Assembly (NCBI GenBank): GCA_963802795.1
Contig: CAWDJV010000006.1
Location: forward strand, 62,001 to 126,000
Source of the DNA: JAIBJN01 sp963802795
Lineage (GTDB): Bacteria > Actinomycetota > Thermoleophilia > Gaiellales > Gaiellaceae
Length of the DNA: 64,000 nt
Reading direction: 5' to 3'
In this document: positions 58,323 through 64,000 of the stretch, piece by piece
Layout of the letters: each line of letters opens with the position of its first letter
Numbering within the stretch: the stretch's first letter is position 1
Notes under the pieces: generated by a model
Seen by the model: only the letters and a program-made list of their open reading frames with translations
Database searches by the model: none
What the model was told of the DNA's origin: nothing
Made by a program: the position numbers and the translations under genes

Positions 58323-58916
58323 TCAGGCGCCGCGACGGCCGGCGACGTCCTCGAGGCGCGTGCGCAGCTCCTCGACGTCGCCGCCGAGCTCGTCCAGCTC
58401 GGGGAGCTCGGAGCGGTCCGAGAGCCCGAAGACGCGCTCGAAGAGCGGGGTCGTCTCGTAGCGAACCGCGCCGCCGTCCCGATCGCGGCCGGCTTCTGCG
58501 ATCAGGCCGCGCTCGACGAGGCCGGCCACCGCGGAGTCGGCCGCAACGCCGCGGATCCTGGCGATCCCGGGGCGGCTCACGGGCCCGAGATAGGCGACGA
58601 CGGCGAGCGTCTCGAGAGCGGCCTGGGAGAGCCCGCGCTGGACGGGCCGCTCGACGAGCCGGGCGCACGCATCGGCGGCCTCGCGCGCGGCGCGGAAGGC
58701 GTAGCCGCCGGCGACGTGCTCGAGCACGATCCCGCTCCGCCCCTCCCGGAAGCGGCTCGCGATCAGCCCCAGAGCGGTCTCCACGCGCTCCTCGCTCTCC
58801 TCGGTGACCGCGGCCAGCTCCTCCACGGCCAGCGGCTTGGAGGCGATGACGAGAAGCGCCTCGAGTGTCCGCGCGAGGCGGTCGACGGGGTTCTCTACGA
58901 GGCGGAGGCGTTCCAT
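58323..58916 (-). CDS. scpB: Segregation and condensation protein B
   Basis: 197 residues from ATG at 58916. Two winged helices: LARTLEALLVIASKPLAVEELAAVTEES, VLEHVAGGYAFRAAREAADACARLVERP, LSQAALETLAVVAYLGPVSRPGIARIRGVAADSAVAGLVERGLI, YETTPLFERVFGLSD. Partners with ScpA to close the SMC ring. Overlaps scpA by 22 bp. Confidence 0.94.
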   Translation of the reverse strand: MERLRLVENPVDRLARTLEALLVIASKPLAVEELAAVTEESEERVETALGLIASRFREGRSGIVLEHVAGGYAFRAAREAADACARLVERPVQRGLSQAALETLAVVAYLGPVSRPGIARIRGVAADSAVAGLVERGLIAEAGRDRDGGAVRYETTPLFERVFGLSDRSELPELDELGGDVEELRTRLEDVAGRRGA

Positions 58917-59623
58917 ACCGTGATGGGCTCGAAGGGGCCGGCCTGCCCGATCCGCGCCTCGCCGCGCTTGCGCAGCTCGAGAATCGCGAGGAAGGCGACG
59001 ATCTGCTCGACGCGGGCGAGGCGGTCGACCTCGTGGTCGAAGGCGAAGCGGCCGCGCGAGGAGAGCAGGGCCCGGAAGCGGTCGAGGAAGCGGGAAACGG
59101 GCGGGTAGGCGAGCGCGAGATGCCCGAGCGACGGCTCCGCGGGCACGACCGCGAGGGCCCGCAGCGCTGTCGCGAGCTGAGCGGGCTCCTGCGCGGCGAG
59201 CGGCCGTGCGGGCGCCGGGGCGAGCGGCGCGGCGCCGAGCCGGAAGAAGCGGTCGGACTCCGCCGCGAGCCGCTCCTCGAGCCAGGCTGCGGCCGCCCGG
59301 AAGCGCCGGTAGGCGGCGAGCCGCTCCGCAAGCTCCTCGGCGGCCTCCTCCGGGTCGAGCCCCTCGAGGTCGAAGTCCTCGTCGGGGAAGATGCCGCGCG
59401 CCTTCAGCTCCAGGAGCGCCGCCACGAGGACGAGGAACTCGCCGCACGCCTCCAGGTCGAGCTCGTCGCGCTCGGCGAGCCGTTCCACGAAAGCGAGGAC
59501 GATCTCGGCGACGTCGACGTCCACGAGCTCGAGCTCCTCGCGGAGGACGAGCGTCAGCAGCAGGTCGAACGGGCCCTCGAACGCGTCGAGGTCGAGAGGA
59601 AGCTCGCGCACGGCGACCGCCAT
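58895..59623 (-). CDS. scpA: Segregation and condensation protein A (kleisin)
   Basis: 242 residues. N-terminal LDAFEGPFDLLLTLVLREELELVDVDVAEI (SMC-neck binding), ECGEFLVLVAALLELKARGIFP, a variable linker, and a C-terminal winged helix (VSRFLDRFRALLSSR, EQIVAFLAILELRKRGEARIGQ). Bridges the two SMC heads. 19 bp after lgt. Confidence 0.94.
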   Translation of the reverse strand: MAVAVRELPLDLDAFEGPFDLLLTLVLREELELVDVDVAEIVLAFVERLAERDELDLEACGEFLVLVAALLELKARGIFPDEDFDLEGLDPEEAAEELAERLAAYRRFRAAAAWLEERLAAESDRFFRLGAAPLAPAPARPLAAQEPAQLATALRALAVVPAEPSLGHLALAYPPVSRFLDRFRALLSSRGRFAFDHEVDRLARVEQIVAFLAILELRKRGEARIGQAGPFEPITVWNASAS

Positions 59624-59642
59624 CGCCGCGATGCTATTCGCG

Positions 59643-60551
59643 CTATCGGACGCGGCCCTTGGGAACGGCCATCTTCGGTCCCTTCGGCGGCGGCGGGGGA
59701 GCCGCCGGCCGGTCTCGCTTGCGCTCCTTGCGACGCTGCGACCACACGAGGCCGATGAGGGCGAGCACGAAGAAGCCGATCGAGACCCAGGCGTTCAGGC
59801 GCAGCCCGAGGTACTCGTGGGTCTCGTCGATGCGGAGCAGCTCCATGCCGAAGCGCCCGACCGTGTACCAGAGGACGTAGACGCAGAAGAGCCCGGGCGG
59901 CCGCAGCCGGAACCAGCGGTCGACGAGGAGCAGGACGAACACGCCCAGGAGGCACCAGAGCGACTCGTAGAGGAACGTCGGGTGGAACGTCTGCTCGAGG
60001 CCCGGCGCGACCTGGTATTGCTGCGGCTGGTTCTCGAAGGCGATCTCGAGCCCCCACGGCAGGTCGGTCGGCTTGCCGAAGAGCTCCTGGTTGAAGTAGT
60101 TGCCCCAGCGGCCGATCGCCTGGGCGAGGAGGATCCCGGGCGCGGCGGCGTCCATGAACGCGAAGATGCTCTCGCCGGCACGGTGGACGACGAACGCCCC
60201 GACGAGCACGCCGCCGGCGATCCCTCCCCAGATGCCGAGGCCTCCTTCCCAGACGGCGAACGGCTCCCACCACTCGCCGTCGACCGTGCTCCAGCTCGTG
60301 ACGACGTGGTAGAGCCGCGCGCCGACGATGCCGCCGAGCACTCCCCACATCGCGACCCTGAAGACGAGGTCGCCGCGCGGGTCGCTCCAGAAGGCCCAGC
60401 GGCCGGTCCAGCGCCGTCCGGTCAGCCAGGTTGCGGCGATGATCCCGAGCAGGAGCATGAGCCCGTAGGCGTGCACCTGGACGGGCCCGAGATCCAGCTC
60501 ACCGCTCGAAGGGCTCGGAATCGAGCCGAGGAGTATCCCTAGCCGGGTCAC
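59643..60551 (-). CDS. lgt: Prolipoprotein diacylglyceryl transferase
   Basis: 302 residues, seven TM-like spans. HAYGLMLLLGIIAATWL, the signature GRWGNYFNQELFGKPTDLPWG, and HPTFLYESLW are diagnostic. Adds diacylglyceryl from phosphatidylglycerol to lipobox Cys residues, e.g. of the DUF3352 protein. Basic/Pro-rich C-terminal tail. Confidence 0.95.
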   Translation of the reverse strand: MTRLGILLGSIPSPSSGELDLGPVQVHAYGLMLLLGIIAATWLTGRRWTGRWAFWSDPRGDLVFRVAMWGVLGGIVGARLYHVVTSWSTVDGEWWEPFAVWEGGLGIWGGIAGGVLVGAFVVHRAGESIFAFMDAAAPGILLAQAIGRWGNYFNQELFGKPTDLPWGLEIAFENQPQQYQVAPGLEQTFHPTFLYESLWCLLGVFVLLLVDRWFRLRPPGLFCVYVLWYTVGRFGMELLRIDETHEYLGLRLNAWVSIGFFVLALIGLVWSQRRKERKRDRPAAPPPPPKGPKMAVPKGRVR

Positions 60552-60582
60552 GGGCGAGAGATTAGCCGCTCGGGCGGGCGGA

Positions 60583-61065
60583 TCAGGGGTAGTCGCGCGT
60601 CCGCTTCGTGAGCCCGCGCCCGGGCGTCCAGCGCGTCAGGGTCACGCGGCCGCCCTCGAGGTCCCAGCTCGCGAAGACGGCCTCGTCGACGGAGAGGGAG
60701 AAGACGCGGGCGTCGCCGGCCGGGCGGTCGACCCACCACGCGCCCTCCGGCGCCGAGCGCAGCTCCGGGTCGTCGACCGGGACGGCGCGGCCGTAGAGCT
60801 TCAGCTCGCCGACGCCTTCATCGGCCGAAGGGACGGCGCTGTGCACGACGCAGCGGGGATCGCGGGCCAGGTCGCGGGCCTTGCCGGACCAGGTCATCAC
60901 GCCGAAGAGCAGGTGGCCTGCTGCGAGGAACGGCTCCACCGGGCTGATGCGGGGCGCGCCGCTCCTACGAAGCGTGCCGAGGAGAGCCACCCCCGCAGCC
61001 TCGAAGCGCTCGGCACCGAGCCGCGCCAGCTCGGGCGCCTCCGCTTCGAGGTAACGCCAGGTCAT
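60583..61065 (-). CDS. Pyridoxamine 5'-phosphate oxidase-family FMN-binding protein
   Basis: 160 residues, split-barrel flavin-binding fold: LARLGAERFEAAGVALLGTLRRSGAPRISPVEPFLAAGHLLFGVMTWSGKARDLARDPRCVVHSA. Such proteins bind FMN or F420 and reduce or oxidise small substrates; the KARDLARDPR helix is typical. No substrate assigned. Upstream of lgt by 31 bp. Confidence 0.8.
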   Translation of the reverse strand: MTWRYLEAEAPELARLGAERFEAAGVALLGTLRRSGAPRISPVEPFLAAGHLLFGVMTWSGKARDLARDPRCVVHSAVPSADEGVGELKLYGRAVPVDDPELRSAPEGAWWVDRPAGDARVFSLSVDEAVFASWDLEGGRVTLTRWTPGRGLTKRTRDYP

Positions 61066-61102
61066 CGCCCGCCCGCAGTGTTGCAGGCGGCGCCGAGGTG
61101 AG

Positions 61103-61306
61103 CTAGACGAGGATCTGGAGCGCGACGTCCGCGGGGCAGCCCTGCCGCAGGAGGCCGATGGCCTTGTGGAGGTCGACGTAGAGCAGGCTTGCGAGCTGCC
61201 CCGCGTGCGACCGCGGATAGCCGGCCCGCTCCAGCTCCTCCAGCCGCCAGCTCCGGACGAGCTCCGCTTCGGCGTCGAGTTCGACTTTGAGTTCTGCCCC
61301 AGCCAT
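61103..61306 (-). CDS. Small hypothetical protein
   Basis: 67 residues: MAGAELKVELDAEAELVRSWRLEELERAGYPRSHAGQLASLLYVDLHKAIGLLRQGCPADVALQILV, shown here only by parts: a charged N-terminus, EELERAGY and DLHKAIGLLRQGC. An AAGGA ribosome site precedes the ATG. Similar short helical proteins occur in actinobacteria; function unknown. Confidence 0.55.
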   Translation of the reverse strand: MAGAELKVELDAEAELVRSWRLEELERAGYPRSHAGQLASLLYVDLHKAIGLLRQGCPADVALQILV

Positions 61307-61659
61307 CGTGCGTGTCCTTCCGCTTGGTCTCTCTTGTTTCGGTACAGACGAAGCGGAGGTTGTCCCCCGACCGGGTGATGTGCGTCGTTAACGCGCCCTT
61401 AATACGAAGTCGCGTGCGGGACAGGGAAGAAAGGCGGCCCTCGCCCCGTCTTGGAGGTATGCGAGATCGCCGCAACGATTTCCTCGACTTGCACCCGGCT
61501 GCGGTCGTCGGCGCCTTCTTCGCCGAGCGCACCCAGGCCGGCCCGGCCGCGCGTGACGCCGAGCCCGAGCGCGCCGACGACGCGTCCCGGCGCCGTCAAG
61601 CGCCTCGTGACGGTGCTTCTGCGCCGCGAGCAGCCGGTCTCCCCGGCCCGCCGAACCGC
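61307..61659. other. Intergenic stretch without a clear gene
   Basis: About 350 bp between dnaE and a small minus-strand gene. It has a locally AT-richer spot (GTTAACG...CTTAATACG near 61387-61410) that could be promoter DNA. Short open frames on both strands (for example minus 61399-61599 from GTG and plus from ATG 61459 with GGAGG just upstream) lack family features; the plus one would overlap dnaE by more than 200 bp. I see no firm feature. Confidence 0.4.
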
Positions 61660-64000
61660 CTAGCGGATCGCAGCCTCGCCGAGGAGCGCCTTCACCTCGG
61701 CGTAGAAGTCGGCCTCCGGCCGCACCCGGAACTGCGGGCCGAGCGCGTACAGCTGCGGGCCGACGGACGTCTCGAGCTCGAGCAAGACCTCGGACTCACC
61801 CGGGAAGCTCTGCACGACCTCGGCGAGCTCGCGGATCGTCCCGGCCGGCGCCCTGCGCGCGTCGAGGCGTAGGCGCACCTCGCCGCGATCGGGCGTCGCC
61901 TCGAAGGGAGCGATCTCGAGGGCGATCAGCTTCGTCTCGCCCTCCTTGTGGTCGACCCGCCCCTTGACGACGAGCACGCGGTCGGCCTCGAGCAGCTCGC
62001 GCGCCGCCGTGTAGACCGAGTTGAAGACGACGGTCTCGAGCGAGCCGGAGAGGTCGTCGAGGCGGAGGAAGACCATCGGGTCGCCCCTCTTCGTCGTCAG
62101 CTGCTTGAGCGCCGCGACGATGCCGCCGACGGTCACGACCTCGCCGTCGCGGCGCCGCTCGACCTCGGCAATGCGGCAGTTGGTCTTCCGGCGGAGCTGG
62201 TCCTTGACCGAGTCGAGCGGATGCTCCGAGACGTAGAGGCCCAGGCTCTCCTTCTCCAGGGCCAGCAGCTCCCCCTTCTCGAACTCGTGCGTCTGGATCG
62301 GCCGGTGATGCCGGTGCGCCCCGCCCCCTCCCTCGGCCTCGCCCGCCGGCTCGAGGGAGTCGAAGATCGAGCTCTGGCCGGCGAGGCGGTCGGCGTGCAG
62401 GCGACCGCCCGAGACGAGCGCGTCCTCCAGCACCTCGAGCATGCCCCTCCGCGTCGCGCCGGTGGAGTCGAGGGCTCCGGACTTGACGAGGCTCTCGAGC
62501 GCGCGCTTGTTGACGAGCTGCGTGTCGACGCGCTCGCAGAAGTCCCAGATCGACGGGAACGGTCCGCCCTCCTCGCGCGCGGCGAGGATAGAGCGGACCG
62601 CGCTCTCCCCCACATTCTTTACGGCATTGAGCCCGAAGCGGATCTTGCCCTCGACGACGCGGAAGTCCTCCGCCGAGACGTTCACGTCGGGCGGCTCGAC
62701 CTCGAGACCCATCTCGTCGCAGGCGGCGACGTAGAAGGGCACCTTGTCCTTCGTGTTCATGACCGAGGAGATGAGCGCGGCCATGTACTCCGCGGGCCAG
62801 TTCGCCTTCAGGTACGCGGTGCGGTAGGCGATCAGCGCGTAGCAGGCCGCGTGCGACTTGTTGAAGGAGTAGTCCTGCGCGGACTCGATGTCCTTCCAGA
62901 GCTGGTTCGCCACCGCCGGCGTGACGCCGTTCCCGGCGCACCCCTCGAGGAACTTCTCCTTGAGGGACGCCATCAGCTTGTGGATCTTCTTGCCGATCGC
63001 CTTGCGCAGGTCGTCGGCCTCGGCGGGCGAGAAGCCGGCGATCTGCTTGGCGATCTCCATCGCCAGCTCCTGGTAGACGATGATCCCGAAGGTGGGCCCG
63101 AGGATCGGCTCGAGCCTCGGATCCGGCAGGGTCACGGTCTCCTGCCCCGCCTTCCGCTTCGCGTACACGGGGATGTACGCCATCGGCCCGGGCCGGTAGA
63201 GGGCGACGAGCGCGATCAGGTCCTCGAACTCGGTCGGCTTCACGAGCCGCAGCGCCTCGCGCATCCCCGACGACTCGAACTGGAAGACGCCGGTGGATTC
63301 CCCGCGCGCGAGCATCTCGTACGTCTTCGCGTCGTCGAGCGGGAGCCGCACGATGTCGACGCCCGCCCACGAGCTCGACGGCCTTGTCGATCACGTCGAG
63401 GTTCCGGAGGCCGAGGAAGTCCATCTTCAGGAGCCCGAGCGCCTCCACGTCCTCCATCGCGAACTGGGTCACGACCTCCTGGTCGCCGCCCTTCTGCTGG
63501 ACGGGCAGGTACTCGGTGAGGGACCTGTCGCCGATCACGACGCCGGCGGCGTGGATCGAGTCCTGGCGGACGAGCCCTTCCAGCGGCTTGGCCAGGTCGA
63601 CGATCTGGCGGACGATCTCGTCGGCGTCGTAGGCCTGCTTGAGCTCCGCGTTCGGCTTCAGGCAGTCGTCCAGGTAGACCTTCGGCCCCTCGGGGATCAG
63701 CTTGGCCACCTTGTCCACCGTCCCGTAGGGGATGTCGAGCACGCGCCCGGCGTCGCGCACCGCGGCCCGCGCCATCATCGTCCCGAAGGTGATGATCTGC
63801 GCCACCCGGTCGCGCCCGTACTTCTCGGCGACGTAGTTGATGACCTGGTCGCGGCCGTACACGGAGAAGTCGATGTCGATGTCGGGCATCGACTTCCGGC
63901 CCGGGTTCAGGAAGCGCTCGAAGAGGAGGTCGTACTTGATCGGGTCGATGTCGGTGATCTCGAGCGCGTAGGCGACGATCGAGCCTGCCGCCGACCCGCG
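61660..64000 (-). CDS. dnaE: DNA polymerase III alpha subunit (partial, frameshifted)
   Basis: Runs off the window end. From 64000: RGSAAGSIVAYALEITDIDPI, FERFLNPGRKSMPDIDIDFS (catalytic Asp), DRVAQIITFGTMMARAAVRD, GLLKMDFLGLRNLDVIDKAVELVGG in one frame. Near 63365 the frame shifts by one base and continues VDIVRLPLDDAKTYEMLARGESTGVFQFESSGMREAL ... SFNKSHAACYALIAYRTAYLKANWPAEYMAALISS, then OB fold and a C-terminal region to 61660. Because dnaE is essential, a sequence error in GGGCGGGCG is the likely cause. Confidence 0.93.

Noticed and set aside
61459..61872. Plus-strand gene antisense to the end of dnaE
   Set aside because: Although GGAGG lies upstream of an ATG, the translation is low-complexity beyond the first 25 residues and overlaps dnaE by more than 200 bp.

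Overview
The window is a GC-rich, densely coded bacterial chromosome segment with almost no mobile genes. Gene content and order point to an actinobacterium: a smc-ftsY-ffh-rpsP-khpA-rimM-trmD-rplS-lepB-rnhB-yraN-comM-dprA run, a SepIVA-like coiled-coil protein beside coaD, a class II DAHP synthase, a sortase of the actinobacterial type and a DtxR regulator. A deep-branching class such as Thermoleophilia is my guess, not something the sequence proves. Most genes lie on the minus strand in long operons with 1, 4 or 8 bp overlaps.

Layout. 1-3.2 kb: plus-strand catabolic-looking operon (formaldehyde-activating enzyme-like, enolase-superfamily, amidohydrolase, PLP enzyme). 3.3-16 kb: dprA back to smc, the translation/secretion/chromosome block. 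16-19 kb: a molybdenum oxidoreductase/flavin reductase/DUF6510 trio, rpiA and an SDR. 19-25.7 kb: rnc, acpP, plsX, rpmF, DUF177, SepIVA-like, coaD, rsmD, recG. 25.7-31 kb: cupin, degenerate metallo-beta-lactamase, MOSC, a FakB/receiver/FakA operon and rpmB. 31-40 kb: riboflavin operon (ribD-ribE-ribBA-ribH) behind priA-def-fmt-rsmB-rpe. 40-45 kb: DtxR regulator, metK, a lipoprotein, pgsA, epimerase. 45-53 kb: plsY, der, plsC, cmk, aroA, tyrA, DAHP synthase. 53-64 kb: trpS, RDD gene, rluB, a plus-strand glycan/sortase cassette, scpB-scpA, lgt, and dnaE running off the end.

Together the genes cover phospholipid synthesis by both acyl-phosphate routes (acpP/PlsX and FakA/FakB feeding PlsY, PlsC and PgsA), riboflavin and aromatic amino-acid synthesis, translation start and termination chemistry (fmt, def, rsmB, metK), protein export (ffh, ftsY, lepB, lgt) and chromosome compaction (smc, scpA, scpB).

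Two things stand out. First, five full copies and one deletion derivative of a ~164 bp near-palindromic element (7424, 8582, 35009, 37803, 41941, 51454) sit in the same orientation between co-directional genes, usually touching the upstream gene's stop codon, and their stems differ by compensating changes. Other long palindromes of similar size (6174, 20039, 45123) suggest a wider class. Second, a plus-strand cassette at 55.7-58.3 kb joins a glycan-synthase-like glycosyltransferase, a 55-residue protein that is little more than an LPNTG sorting signal, a NodB deacetylase and a sortase. It splits the usual scpA-scpB-rluB neighbourhood. Three reading-frame breaks (dnaE, an RDD gene, a GNAT gene) may be real or assembly errors.
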